A stretch of DNA of 64,000 nucleotides from Coturnix japonica (GCF_001577835.2 NC_029542.1:4509060-4573059), one strand, 5' to 3'. Numbered from the stretch's first letter, positions 24,501 to 38,100 are shown. The notes: generated by a model from the sequence alone, not told the origin. A program made the numbers and translations.

Positions 24501-26483
24501 TTTCATGGAGTTCAATCTACAGATTAATGCATCTATTAAACAACCACCTGTTTTCTACAGGAGAAATTTTAACTCCTGTAGCTCTGACACACTGAAGTCC
24601 TCGTTACTTATGCACATTAATCTTATCACTCTCATTTCTTTCTAGTATTCACACATCAAAAACCCATAATGGATTTTGTTTTCCAGTTAAGTTGCCCCAG
24701 CCTCATTGTGTCAGTTTTGCCCCTGATGCCCTTCAGAAGCAAAATTGTTTTCTTTAAATTCAATTAAAATTCTTTTAAATTCAAAGAAAAATGTTACTCC
24801 ATATTCAAAAGCAGCAACAAATCAAAAAGAGCAGCCCACAGAACCACAGCCTGCAAATATTTCAGATGCTTCCCAAGCACTCAGCACTTTCCCAGCTTCC
24901 TACCTATTTCCACAACCCACGCGGAATGTTTTGTACAACAATTTCCTTTGCTCTTCTCATTTTGCACCATTTGTTGCCTCTGCATCACCTCCAGGGCTCC
25001 ATTTTACTTTTGCATGGATAGGTCTGTAAGCCTTACATAAAGGGTGAGCAATAAATAGAGATATAAAACTGGTCAGATTGCCTGTAGGGTCTGAGTATGC
25101 TCAAGTATTTCAGTCTTTCATGTATGATAAAAGTACAAATGCTTATCCTCTGAATCAGAGTTGCAGAGGCCTCAGTACTTGCCAGATTCCTGAGCTCATT
25201 ATCACCAGCTCTCCCTTCAGACACTGTAGTAAGAACTGCTGCCCATTTTGTTCTGCTTTTCTTTTCTCTGTGATCAGCAGCGGACATTTCTCTACTTGTC
25301 CCTGACACTATTATCAACCTTGAGGCTCCCAACTGAATCATTAACTATTTCACTCACTTTTTTTTCCATGGCCCAATACAAGAGTTTGCTCTGATACAGA
25401 GAACTGACTCCAGACAGGAAAAGAGAGAGAAACATATTTTTCTTCTCTTCTTTAAGACTAAAGGAAAAACCCAGCCCTTGACACAAGCTACGAACACCAA
25501 GCAAAGCTGCTACTGTAATCAGACAATTAGAAGACTCAGGATGTGCAGATCATGGTAAAAAGATTGTGGAAATGCATACAGGCACAAAGGCAAAGGCAGA
25601 CCCAGGGATTTTTGAGCTGGAAGATCTGTTTGGTATTTCCCCTGCCCCAATGCCGAGGTTACTGTGTATTGTTGTAAGATGTGTGTCACAAACAGGAAAC
25701 ATTATTGCACCCTGTGTAAATGATAATTTTGTAGCCTCTGACTACAAAGTTAGCAGGTGGATTTACCCTGTGTCCCCCTACCCCCCCCCCCCCAAACACA
25801 GAGCATTCCTGTTTAGTTAACAGTACATCGGGTTGCTGTAGTACTTCAGGTCCTTGCAACAATTGCTTTGGGGCATTCCTGCTACCTGCATTAAAACTCC
25901 TGTAAAAAAAGTAGTAACTTTATCTTAGAACACACAGGTGGAATTACAAGGTGAATGGGAGCTACTCCAGACCCACAACTGGGAGAGGAATGGACCATGC
26001 AGTGTGTCAGAACCAGTAGGAATGAAAACACCCCGTCGCGCTGCACAGAGTTCTGCTCCTTACCTGGTAGATCATGACTTTGAAATTCCTGCGTTTCAGC
26101 AGCTCCGCTTCGTTGGCCTCCAGCTTCTTTATCTGCCCAGCCTGTTTCTCCAGGTTCTGCCGGACGGTCTTCACGTTGACGCTCACCTTGCGCACCTTTT
26201 CCAGCATTTTGTTCACGGTGTTACTGGTGGTGGTGTGAGCTTTGGTCAGCTTGGTTAACTCTCCTTGGATGCTGACCACCGCACTATCCATCTCTTGCTG
26301 TCTCTCCTCCAGCTGTGTTTGGGTCAGCTGGATCTGATCCACCGCTCCGATGATCTTGTCCAGAAGGGTCAGCACCATCACACCATTGATCTGGTCTGAC
26401 TTGATGGGTTCTTCGGGTATTTGCTCCTCAGAGGCCTCAGAAGCAGTTGGTGGTTCGATAATTTGCAAGGTAGTATCCTCCAT
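15594..26483 (-). CDS. CAVIN1: CAVIN1 (PTRF), caveolae-associated protein 1
   Basis: CAVIN1 is the trimeric coat protein of caveolae; it binds PS/PI(4,5)P2 membranes with caveolins and was first described as a Pol I transcript release factor. There are two coding exons, 26483-26064 (140 codons, ending MIYQ at phase 0) and 16259-15594 (221 codons plus stop), giving 361 residues against about 390 in human. Exon 1 carries the HR1 coiled-coil trimerisation domain (LLDKIIGAVDQIQLTQ through the RRNFKVMIYQ basic patch). Exon 2 carries an acidic disordered region, the SRAERIKRSG basic segment, a short coiled-coil tandem repeat (NLEKTRH units), the KSFTPDHTIYARSKTAVYKV block and an acidic tail ending DKSDSE. 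The MEDTTLQ start matches human MEDPTLY. The upstream frame (GTG-initiated) is not supported. The N-terminal acidic region is shorter than in mammals. Confidence 0.98.
16260..26063 (-). other. CAVIN1: CAVIN1 intron 1 (9.8 kb), no gene seen
   Basis: This single intron separates the two coding exons; the donor GT is at plus 26063-26062 and the acceptor CAG at plus 16262-16260. I recognise no exon, RNA gene or transposon. Local low-complexity includes a 12-bp direct repeat (18671-18710), a poly-T tract (21837-21863) and a C homopolymer near 25780. The large single intron between two coding exons matches mammalian CAVIN1 structure. Confidence 0.8.
18671..18710. repeat. Short tandem repeat, 12-bp unit
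   Basis: Three consecutive copies of the 12-mer GCTCAGGGCACA lie within the CAVIN1 intron. No function is inferred. Confidence 0.85.
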
Positions 26484-28600
26484 GATCGCTGGGGAGTCCT
26501 GGCTGGGAGAGCCCAGAGAAGCTGCCACTGCAGGGAGAGAGCAGGGAAAGCTGAACCCGAGCCTCAGCTAAACTCTGTGCTGGGAGACACGCCAGAAATG
26601 GAGAGCGCAGTGCGTGGATGTCTGTGCTGCAATTCAAATGGCACGGCTCGGCAAAGCTGTCCAGTGAAACTGCCCTGCAAAATTTTCCAGGCTTGCAGGT
26701 CATTGGCTGACTCCACCTCAGCTATAGAAAAGGAGCCTGCTGCCAAATGCCTGATGACCCACCCTCTCTGAAATGATTAAAATAGTTGGAGGGCTGGCGA
26801 TGGCTTTGCATGCAAACACAGGCACAGCTCAGCAAGGAATGCAAAGCTCTGAAACTCCAACTGCCTCTCTCCTTTACCATAAGTCTAAAGGAATTATGTG
26901 CAACGAGAGGAAAAAACAAAAACATCGAGCAAACGGCGCGGGAAGCAGCTGGAAAGAGACACTACAGCTGTATGCATTAAGGGAAGGCTGCTCTAAACAA
27001 CTGCACACGTTCAAGTTCAGCTGCAAAATTCAGATCTTTTGCCACCTGTTGGCATTTTTTTCAGCACTTTGAGAGTTTGGTTTTCAATACTTTTAGAAAA
27101 CGACTGGAATTCAGATTGAGGAGTTACAATAAACAATGCCTGGATCACAAAAACATACGCTGCCATTTGTCTGAATATGCACAGTAGGAATATACGCAAT
27201 GTGTACAGAGCCTTTCAGTGTTGGTAGAAGTTTATGGCTTGTGATATCACCATCAGCTTATTGCCTTGAAAGACACTCGTTGATGAGTTGACACTATGTT
27301 GATGACAGCATCCCATACTCAGCACATCCTGCCTTGGGTTGGGGTCCAACCCACTCTTGACATCTGCCCCGGCAGGCAAATAAAACAAAGGCCCTACAAA
27401 GTTTGGTTTATCCAGGCTCATGTACCTCAAACCAGTACTGGAAGAAATCCTTAATTCCTAGCATACAAGCTGGGGAACCCACTAGATACAAACAGATGTA
27501 TAGGAACATTGTTTAATGAGGACTATTGCTGCAGTTAGCACTTTCTGTGCCCCCGTGTTCTCTGCCATGTGACAACTTGCTTTTCAATGCTGTTTACCCA
27601 CAGCACCCCATTGATCTGGATTTGGTTTCAGCAAGTTGTGTTGTGTAGCTTCCACTAAAGGTATTATGTCATGTATTAAAAATAACTTGCTTTTCTACAC
27701 CCTGTTTTTTCCTGGAGGGACCTTTTTCCTGAGCATTTATTTCCAGCGTTTGTTGCTGATGAGTCAGTTCCATGTAAAAAAAACTTTCCCTGCTGCCAGG
27801 CAGCAACGAAGCTGCGCAGTTGTTTGTCACTGGGGAGATCTGCTCACAGTGGATTCCCACAACTGTCTCCTGTGAAACTTTATGTTCAGGTCACGATGCA
27901 GAGCTGCATTTTCTCTTTCTTGTTCCTTCTGTACCTTCATTGCAGTCTCTGTGCCTCAGGTTCCCCATTTGGGAACAAAAGCAACAACATCAGACTGAGT
28001 ATGTAAATTGAGACAGAGCAACATAAACCAACAGAGCAGGGATGTGGTTTTAGACTCAATACTCAGTAGAACACATTCAGCACCCGCAGCAGTCACACCC
28101 CAGGCTAAAATGCAATGAGTAACATTCTATGTTAAGGCTCGTTTCATTTCAGCCATTTTCTGCAGCAGAGACATACCAGGCAAAGCCAATAGGTGGCAAA
28201 GTGCAGCCTCCTTCCTTTGGGAGCCCTCCCCGGTTTGGACACCCAAGGGCGAGGATTCGTCTCTGTCTTTTGCAGCAGTTTCTTGGCGCTGTTATTGAGC
28301 GATGGATCGAGTTCGACCTTTGGATCTTCCTGTCGGCAGGGGACAGTCCAAACAGGAACGAGCATCGCTCAGCTTCGATGAAAACACCCTCAGGTGTGTG
28401 TAGTGCAATAAAGGAAGGTAAACACAGCATGGAACAAACAGCTGCTTGCTGCTCGATTCCATTGACTCCAGTGGCACTGCACGTATCGCAGGGCAGCTCC
28501 ACCATGAGATGGCGGCTGCAGTGCTGGGCACAGGGCCCGGCATTGCCCACAGCAGCAGCAGAGCTATGGAGGAGATGGAGGAGAGCGGCCTGGCCCCGCA
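26484..28600. other. CAVIN1-ATP6V0A1 head-to-head intergenic region
   Basis: This is about 2.1 kb between the divergent CAVIN1 (minus) and ATP6V0A1 (plus) genes. The 5' UTR and promoter of CAVIN1 must lie at its left end. An inverted CCAAT (plus ATTGG, 26702-26706) is the only core-promoter motif I can point to, and unusually there is no CpG island next to the CAVIN1 start. The rest is AT-neutral with no recognisable gene. The CpG island begins only near 28.6 kb and belongs to ATP6V0A1. Confidence 0.55.
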
Positions 28601-28639
28601 CGATGCCCTGCCCCTGGTGTGTCCCACAGGCCGCGGCTC

Positions 28640-29113
28640 CAGCACCAACACTGTGTTGCCCCACGTGACCGCTCCCCGCACACGAGGCCAGGCCGCGCCC
28701 TCACGCCTCGGCCACGACGGACGTGACGTCACTGCCCGCTGTGACGTCAGAAATGCCGCAGTGCGGTACAACGCGTCACTTCCGCTCGCCATGTGTCGTC
28801 ACTTCCGGCGCCGCCCAGCGAGTCGCGCCGTCGCTAGGAGACGTGCGTGGTGACGTCACGGCCGGGCGTCGCAGCCGGGCAGCAGCTGGTGGCCGGGCGC
28901 TGCGGGTCGGGGCGGGGCGGCAGGTGAGGCCGCGGTACCGGGACCGGGCGGGGCGGTTCGGTCCGGTCCGGCGGGGCTGAGGCTTCGCTCCGCCCCGTGC
29001 GAGCTCGAAGGACGCGTGAGGGGGCGGCGGGGAGACCCGGCGGGCCCATCCCGTTCTCCTGCCGCGCCTTCATCGCTCCTCCTCCGCTCAGGGGCCGCGG
29101 GCACCGCGTCAAC
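28640..29113 (+). promoter_or_regulatory. ATP6V0A1: ATP6V0A1 CpG promoter and 5' UTR: CLEAR-like E-box, three CREs, ETS sites
   Basis: CACGTGAC at 28662-28669 matches 8 of the 10 positions of the TFEB/TFE3 CLEAR element (GTCACGTGAC). Perfect TGACGTCA palindromes lie at 28724-28731, 28742-28749 and 28851-28858. CACTTCCG ETS-like motifs occur near 28778 and 28799. The island continues through the start codon at 29114, and there is no upstream ATG between about 28860 and 29113. V-ATPase subunit genes are known TFEB targets, so the E-box is plausible, but occupancy is inferred. Confidence 0.65.
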
Positions 29114-32100
29114 ATGGGGGAGCTGTTCCGCAGCGAGGAGATGACCCTGGCCCAGCTGTTCCTGCAGTCCGAGGCCGCGTATTGCTGTGTCAGCGAGCTG
29201 GGCGAGCTGGGCAAGGTGCAGTTCCGAGACGTGAGTATCAACAGCCGGGGGAGAAACGGCCGGAACCGGGAGAACCGGGAGAACCGGCTGCAGCCTCCCC
29301 GTGCTGCTGCTGAGCCCGCACAGCAACAACCCGCTGCCCCCCGTCCCATCAATGGGGTCCGTGACATAACGGTGTCATTGAGGAAACGTTTTTCTCTTGA
29401 CAGCTGAACCCGGACGTGAACGTGTTCCAGCGGAAATTTGTTAATGAAGTCAGGAGGTGTGAAGAGATGGACAGAAAGCTCCGTACGTCCCTCACTGTGC
29501 CCGTAATGCTGCAGCTTATGGGGAAATGAGGAATGTGGTTTAAGCCTAAAACAGTGTTAAAAGGCAAAGTGCAGGTTGGAGAACCTCAGGCTGCCTTTCT
29601 CCTGAGCGTCAGCCAGTCGGGATTCCTCCAAGGATTCATTCCCTGGTTAAAAAATAACCCAATCACAAAGTCTTGTAGGTGAAAGGACCCACAGATCAGC
29701 CTCCAGATGTGGGTTAAAGGGGTGATAACTTGAATCAAGGTGTCTTTTCAGCCAGTGTTAATGGACCTGTCTTTCCAGGATTCGTTGAAAAGGAGATCAA
29801 AAAAGCAAATATTCCCATCATGGACACGGGTGAAAATCCAGAGGTGCCATTTCCACGTGACATGATTGATTTGGAGGTAATAATGTGTCCTAAGACTTAA
29901 AGTCATGGTTTTGTAATGTTGCTGTCAATATTCCCCATCATAACATCATGTGCAGAATGAAAAACTCTTTGGCAGCACAATTTATAGTGGGTCAGTGTTG
30001 AGTCTGTGAAGGGTTTGTGATGATCTGAAGAATTCTGTGAGTCCCTCCTATAACGGGGACTGCCTGAGTCCAAAATGCTTTGAGCAGCCTGAAGAGAATG
30101 TCACAAATAGCCTGTGTGCAGCCTCCAGAACTGCAGGCAAATCACATGGGGGCATAACACAGACTGTCTGTGCTATTTTAGTAGATTTAATGGCACTTAT
30201 TTATTCAGTTGCTTTAAGGCACTTCTTTTTTTCTCTTCTTTCTCCGCCTTGCAGGCAAACTTTGAGAAAATCGAAAATGAGCTGAAGGAAATCAACACAA
30301 ATCAGGAAGCTCTGAAAAGAAACTTCTTGGAGCTGACAGAGTTAAAATTTATACTGCGTAAAACTCAGCAATTTTTTGATGAGGTCAGAATACCGGGTGT
30401 GGGGCAGCACGTGGGCAGCAGGTTCTCCTCCTCAAACTGCCATTTTTATTCTCAAATATATATTTTAGTTGTTGTTTTGGACAGCAGATTCATCTTCCTG
30501 CTTTACCTAAGAAACTGCTCAAATTGTGTTCCATTTCTCATGCAGCACACGTAGCCACCCATGATCTACCTCTTTAATTATTTTGGTTTAATTTAGACAA
30601 TGGTTTCACTAAAAACACGCAAAATAAAGTAGCAGTGGTTCTGAAAGCGTGTTGACAGGACAGAAGTTTGGTGCTACAGTGGGCGAGTTTCATCATTATG
30701 TGTATAGATAGGCAGTCATGCCTCACTTACACAGAGGTATTACAGTCAAACTTCAGTGTTTGAATGTTATATGGAGATTGTTCATTAAGTCATAAGACAA
30801 AGTTCAGTGAAGTCAATGGATTTATTTTTAACATGTTGAGCCTTTGATCAAGCCCCCAGAATTTTTAGAAGTAAGTTCCAGAGGAAAACAACATTTAAAA
30901 TCATTAATGTTATGTCAAGTGAGAGCTAGGGCAGAAAGGGTCACCCATCTCTTGTGTCATTTGTGATATAGTGGCCTAAAGCCTGAATAACAGAAGGCTT
31001 GAACCTTCATCTTGAAGCATAAGTATCTCAAAACCTTGAGGGTTTCATCAAAGAGCTCCCATGTGGTTTTTTTGGAGTAGCAAAGACATGGTGTTTGCTG
31101 AGAACGTGCCCAATTTCCTCTAATCAATGATTGATCAGAGAGTTCTTAATGGATGTGGCTCTTGGTGTTCACAAAAGCTGTGATCAAGAGGAGCTGGGCT
31201 TCTGCAAACTTCAGACTGTTTATCTGACGGTTTTTCCCTTGGCTCAGGGTGTCTGTCCAGGCATTAAGATTATTCTTGTGCCAAAACAAGCCTTCCTTGC
31301 TGCTGATGTAGATACTGCCCATGTGATCTGTTGGTTGCTCATGGGATTTGTTCAGTACTAAAAGTCTGGTCTTCGAGTGTTGAATGCCCACGTGGAGGTT
31401 GCTGAGAGTCTCTTTGGACGAACAGCGTGAACTTGATAATCTGTTACATAGCTGCATTAAGATGCTGATAGCTCTCCTGTTCTAACTGAATATTTAGTAA
31501 TATTAATATATTAATATTTAATTAATAATATTTAGTGTATTAATTGCACTCACCGAGAGCTGCCTACTGCCTTTGTTCAAGGATGGTATGAACACACTAA
31601 AATGAATTTTCTACTTAAAAATCTGTCCAGTCACTTGCATATGGAGTCCTTGTGTCAGACTTCAATGAACTGGCCAGTGAAGGTTTAGATATTTATCATC
31701 CTGTTTGATAACTGTTCTTTGTAATAATAAAATGTCACACACTGCGATAGATAGAAGCGAACTGAGCAGTTCATGTGTGAAGTTCACTGAAGGTGACAGA
31801 ACTTTGTTTCTCTTCACACTGTAATCACAAAGCTGTGCATGAGGTCCTGACTAACCCAGGACTTCTGAGCCTTGTGCAATCCTACGTATCCTCAAACACT
31901 GAATGCTTTACTTTGTCATGCTGTCATTTGCACAGTACCTTCAACACTTGAAGACTTCAATAAGTTGTAATCAGGATTGTGCTATTCATAGTAATAAGTT
32001 GCACAAGAAATGGCTTGCTGCTTAGTCTTTTATATTTAGCATTTGCTGCCTGGAGTTTCTGCAGTGGGGGTGGGAGGTTGTGAAATTCTTTCAGTTCTTC

Positions 32101-35100
32101 TTATGACCATTCTTGTTAGCGTAGCCATTTCTTGTTTCAACACACCATGTTGATGATTATGCTCCTTTTCTTAGTCTTCTTGTCTTTGCTTATGAAGAAC
32201 AGTATGGGCTGGAGAGATTTCTCTGAAAGTTTTGCCATAAGCATCCTAAAGTGTGAGCATAAAAGAAGACTGGAAAAGTAATGGTTAATGGCATGCAGTC
32301 CCCGTCTCTCTTCCCTCTGACTCTTCTCATCACCTGCTTTTTTTCCTGTCTGTTTCGCATCTGCCATTTCTGTCTGGGCTCTGGGTTGATAATCCAGATG
32401 GTGAAATGAACCCCTTTTAGTTCTTGTGAAAATTGATTTCTGTTTTGATTGTGACCTGGAAGGGGCTTGAATTGTATGGTGCCGTGGCTGCAATCCAGAG
32501 CCAGCACAGAGCAGAACCTGAATCAAGAGTGTGGAAAACTAAACTTTTCTCAGATCTTGAGATTGAAGGTGCTGATGGGGGTGAACTCTTAAACTGACTG
32601 TGACCTGATGTCACAACAACAACAAAAACACATAGAAACAACCTCACAATAACTTTGATGTTTTGCTCACTGCTGGAGGCAGCTTTTGCTCGAAGGGCAT
32701 TTCCTAGAGTTTCGTCTTTCTGCATCGTTGCTGATGGCACTTTGATTTCCTTGCAGTCTCTCCACTTTCTGTATGTTAATTCTTTTAACACTGGCACACT
32801 TATCCTTCCAGGACGGAGCAGATCTTACCACATCATTTCCCTTCTAGGAAGAGTGTTATCATCAAATTAAAGCACTTGGGAGATAAAGAACATATTGTTT
32901 TTTCTTTTACATACAGAAGAATTATTTGTATAAAAGTTCTTGTTTAGTGGAGCTAGTCCAGCCATCTCTTTTTTTTCCCTAAGCTGTTTTGTTTGGTAGT
33001 ATTGCTAAGCAGGACCTCTCTTTGTTTGCAAGGTGTCCCATCTAAAGGGCACAGCCCTAAGAGGTAGAATTAAACATGCTAACCATGTGGTGATTAGCAG
33101 CTGTGCTTCAACTAGACTGACACTGCCTCACCAGCATTATCAGAGCACCTTGCTGGCTGATAAATACAATACAAGCCTCTTGAAATCCTAACTTTGTCTC
33201 ATCGTTCTCCAACATCCTGAAATCTTAATGTCAAACGATCACTGTTGTGTTTGGTGTGTATGTTTTTTTGGGGGGTATCAGACTTCTGTTGTGTTCTCTA
33301 TGGAAAAAAATATCTATATGTATTCACGGAGTTTGTTTGATGTTGCAACAAGTTGACTTAAAGATGAATGAACCAGAGTTTTGTTTTACCATTCCAAAGT
33401 AAATTGGGGGCTCTCCTACTTTTGTAACATCTGTAAGCTAAAGCAAGTGTGTGAGCTGCATTTCATCAGCCTTACAAAAGCTTTCCTTGCCCATAGTCAG
33501 TGCTTCTGTTTGGAGGCAACTAAAACATTGCAGTTTTCCACTAAAACTCTTGTGCAACTTGCACAAATGAAGGCAATATGCTGTACTGACAAACTGGCTG
33601 TATACTTTTGCAAGGCTGTGTTGCATGCATGCATTTTACATGTTCTGCTCTCAAACTCTACCTTCAGGTGTATTGTTGCAGTCTCCCCAGTGGGGCAGAA
33701 CTGATTACAGAAGGTAGAATTTGGCTCTCGGTGCTGAGGGGCTCTGTGCATTTCTCCATTTCACCATATAAGCTGCAGAGGTAGAAGTAACTGTGGAATG
33801 GGGCTGTGGATGAAACATACATGAATTCTTCTGTATGTGCACAGGGGGATGTGGTCTGAGCATCCTTCCTGACTCAAGCTGCTGATTATTTCAAGCTATG
33901 TTCCCAGGAATTCTACTCTGCAAGTTCCTTGCAATGTGGGGCTGTATGAACTACTTCCTTTTTTAGTGCATACTAGTCAGTAACTGAATAGTATCCTCAT
34001 ACTGCCTTAAGCAATGCATCTCACTTGTCTGGAATAATAAATACAGTGAATGGGGTAAATGGCTTGAAGAATAAATGGATTTAAGCCCGAAGTGTGTTTC
34101 TAAGACGCAAGTACTGTATTATTCCTGGAGGGAGGACTTTTTACAGCCAGTAAGGAACAATTGTTACCCAGTACTTGTAAATCATGTTGCTGACTCTGAC
34201 TGCATCACAGTGACGTGACAAGAAGCGTGGAATCCATCAAAAGATTATCACCTGATTCCAAGTGAAAAAGGTATTGCCTTGTTTCTGAGACGTGGCAGAA
34301 GGCAGACATGGAGAGGGTATGTGCATCGCGCATAACTGGTTGTAGGGTTGCAACCTTGCAAAGTGAAAGGCTGCCCTAAGGTTAGGTAAAGTGTCTGTGA
34401 TGAACTCAGATGAACAACAAGCTTCTGTCTGTGTACCAGGCTGTTGTGTGACTGTAATTCCACAGGCACTTCTGAGTGCCTTCAGCATCTTTATTAATAT
34501 GCAGAAAATGTTCAAACAGAGCAAGACTGAATCAGCTTCTACTTTTTTTTTTCAGTCCACTTAAGATGTAAGAAAAGATGACTAAGATGTGTCACTGTTT
34601 TATGCAAAAAAAAGGGAAAAAAAAAAAGGTTCTTGGGAACATAACTTGTAATTAAAACATATATGTATTGGAATTCTACCTTTCTTCAGACTTATGTATC
34701 CCACAGCCTGTTCATTCTGTTACAGCAGCCTTCAGACCTTTCTGCTTTGCTTTGATTCCATTTCTTCCTCTTGTTTTCTTCCTCTTGTGTTTCTGTGATT
34801 CTTGGTGTTTTGTCTGTCACCTGTATCCTTTTTCTGCTGTTTTGTTCTCTCTTTTTTTTCTTTTGTCTCCCCAAACTCTCCTGGTTCCTCGTTCCCTGCA
34901 TGCCACTAACTAGTTTCATTAGATGTTAATTGATTTGTGAATTCAGGCTGAATTGCATCATCAGCAGATGGCGGATCCAGACCTGTTGGAGGAGTCCTCT
35001 TCACTCCTGGAGCCAAGTGAGATGGGAAGAGGTGCCCCACTACGGCTTGGGTAATGACAATTTGTGCCTTCTTCTGTCTTGTGTTAGTGCAGCTGACTTA

Positions 35101-38100
35101 AGGTCGTTCTGCAGAGTCTGCAGTGATTTTAGCGCTGTTGCTGGGTTTTGAATGGTGCTTGAAGCAGGTGGAGGCTGACCTAAAACTGTCTGTTGGTCTG
35201 TGTTCTTGTCCTGCACATGTGGACTTCATGCTGCATGAAGTTTCTCTCTACATGAGGAGCTGTACTAGAACTGTACTAGTCTATTCCTTGTAAATCTGTT
35301 CTCTTTGCTTTTTCAGACACTGAGCTCTCACAGCTTTGTTGAAACCAGTAACTGAGCACATACTGCTATGAAAAACCCGTGGTTCTGTATCTTTGTCACA
35401 GTTAGGCCTAGTTTCCTTGACAAGGGGGTGAAGGGACCCACGGATCCATGCCTTGGGAAGAAGCTGCTTCCAGGCTGTTTCCATACGTGTGTAACTCTGT
35501 GTGTGGACACAGGGATTTGAATCAGTGAGGTCTTCATGTGCCTAGAACGCTGTCAGTGGTAACCTTGACCGCTATAATCCTTCACGTGCGACGTGCCAGG
35601 AACCTGATAAAATGAGCAGCAGTGAGCTTAGAAACTGTATGTCTAAATGCATTTGTTTCCTCTTCTAATGAATGACTTTTTAAATGGGCAGTTTCATTCT
35701 GTTAAGTCTCGGTGTTCGGTGTAGTTAAGTTGTTTTATCTCTGGGAACATAGAGAACTTCCCATAATGCTTAAAGTATGACTTTCAAAGTGAGATTTTTG
35801 TTGCTTTCAATACATGCTGAGCTGCAGCTGGTGTTTTGGGTTCAAGGTAGTGTGCTGCTGTAAGTGCTGGGCTCACACACTGTCCCCTCTCCAGGTTTGT
35901 GGCTGGAGTGATCAATCGCGAGCGAATCCCCACCTTTGAGCGCATGCTGTGGCGTGTGTGCCGAGGGAACGTGTTCCTGCGTCAGGCTGAAATTGAGAAC
36001 CCCCTGGAGGATCCCGTAACGGTAAAGTTATCCATCGTTTACAGTGGCAAAAGGCTCAGATGGGTAAAGGGATCCACTTACAGTTTTGTGCCTGGGATTT
36101 TTTGCAATTGGGGCTGGTTTTGCATAGTGTCCTCTGCTCAAATATGTGGACAACACGTGAATTTTTGGATCTTAAAGTGTAAAAAGAAGGGCTGTATGAA
36201 GGCTGCCCTGGAACAAAGAGAGGCGTACTGAACTCAGTAATTGCCTCTGTTTCTCATGCAAGGCTCCCTTGTTCTCTTGTCCTGACTGCTGGTAGCTGAC
36301 CTGTTGAATTATCTGTCAGCAATGAGAGTCTTTGTTCTTAATGTTCAACGCTTCCTTAAATTGAGGTTACACCTAATGTAATTAATTTCTAAACATTATG
36401 GAAAGATTTCCTAAGTAAAGTAGAACAATAACTTGTCAACAAATGCAGGAAAGGGGAACTGGCTACCAACATGAAAACAGCTGTGCAAGGAATGCGCTCT
36501 TGGCCTCCCTGGAGAAAAAAGGCCACCAAACCCCATCATTTTTTTAGTTCACTCATTTTGCTTGATTCTGTAGTCTGCTGCCTACAGTAAGTGCTGATAC
36601 ATCTATTTCATCGCATCCCTGTTCTTTTGGCAATTTTCCCCAGATTTTCATGTTAATTCTGTGCGATAGGATAGATAATCTGGAGCATTTTGCTTCAGTA
36701 AATGCAAATACAGAAGTAATACTCTATATTGAGGCCAAGAAACCCTAACTGTAATCCTTGTGACTTTCTGTGTTAAGGTGCATTTTTGACTCACTGTACA
36801 ATTATGACCTCTATGTGTACAGATTCCAGTGAAGGAAAGTAAGACACTGTTGTAATTTGCTGTAATGCTGATATTTGGACCTAGCTGGGCTGTTACAACA
36901 CACCCTTTCTTCTGTTCCAGGGGGATTATGTGCACAAGTCTGTATTTATCATCTTTTTCCAAGGCGACCAATTGAAGAACAGAGTCAAGAAGATATGTGA
37001 AGGGTATGTAAGTTACTTGAAAGTCTTAGAGCTGGGCATCTTGTTACATGTAACTCTCATAGAATAACACTTAAATATTTGAAACACGTTGAAATGGCTC
37101 AGTATCCCTAGTTTTCAGCTCTTTGTTCGGTGATGACCTTAGGAGTACATATTTTGTCAGCAAATAAAACGTACCAGATGTAACTGTATCATGTTTTACA
37201 GTCACGTTGGCTGCTCCCTAAGCCTATAATGCTCATAGCAGACAACTGCTTTGTGTTAGGGAATGCCTAGAAACAATGGAGTTTGTGCTGAACTCTCAGG
37301 CAGACCTATTGGGCTGCCAGCAGGCAGTATTGTCATGGGAGACCAACGGAGACTGCTTCTAGCAGCAGCTGCATTGGCATGATAGGAGCACCCTGAACTG
37401 GGCTGGCTAATCAGCTTCATAACAGTGCTGTTGGGACTATATCAGTACAGGGAACAGAGGGGTTTTTTGTTTGTTCATTTTTCCTTTCTTTAGTGTTCAA
37501 CTTTTGTTTTGGCCTTAAGCAAACTTCTCTGCCCATTTGATTTAAAGACTGAAACAGTGCTCGGCAGGCTTTGCTGATACTAAGATGCTCCTTGCTTTAT
37601 TTCTGTGTTTAGTCTCTGCCATCTGTTCCTCTGATGGGTTAATGTTCCTCCCATCTTTGTTACTAAGGCAGCTTGCATGTCTTTCAGATTCCGTGCCTCC
37701 CTCTACCCATGTCCAGAAACACCACAGGAGCGGAAGGAAATGGCTTCTGGTGTCAATACCAGAATTGATGATCTCCAGATGGTAAAATAAATGCAGTCGA
37801 TACTTGTTTGTTTAATTAGTAGTTGAATTTGTCTTTTGGTCCTATTAGAAGAGGAGAATTGTTTTGTCCTTATTAGGTGATCATATTTTCAACTGAGGGT
37901 AGCTTAAGACCAGCACCGAGCACTTCAGGAAAGCTGCTTGGAGGCTTTCTGCTCAGACATTTTCTTTTTCAGACTTTAGAGAGGTGGTTTGATCTTTGCA
38001 CGTCTGAGCAGTTAATTATATACATGTAAATACAGTGTCAATATAGAACTGAATACCAGGGAGCAGAGAGGAACATGCATGGGTAAGAAGATACTGTACT

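Noticed and set aside
26007-26528. Upstream-extended CAVIN1 start (MAASLGSPSQ...) and read-through past the donor
   Set aside because: The extension begins at a GTG, and the conserved start is MED at 26483; the 3' part beyond 26064 is intron.
28129-28853. Open frames of 130-180 residues on both strands upstream of ATP6V0A1
   Set aside because: No homology recognised, overlapping in several frames, and they run into the CpG promoter.
30384-34946. Transposon or endogenous viral sequence in the large ATP6V0A1 intron
   Set aside because: No CR1 3'-end repeats, terminal repeats, or reverse-transcriptase, capsid or envelope motifs could be seen; a RepeatMasker run would be needed to detect old fragments.
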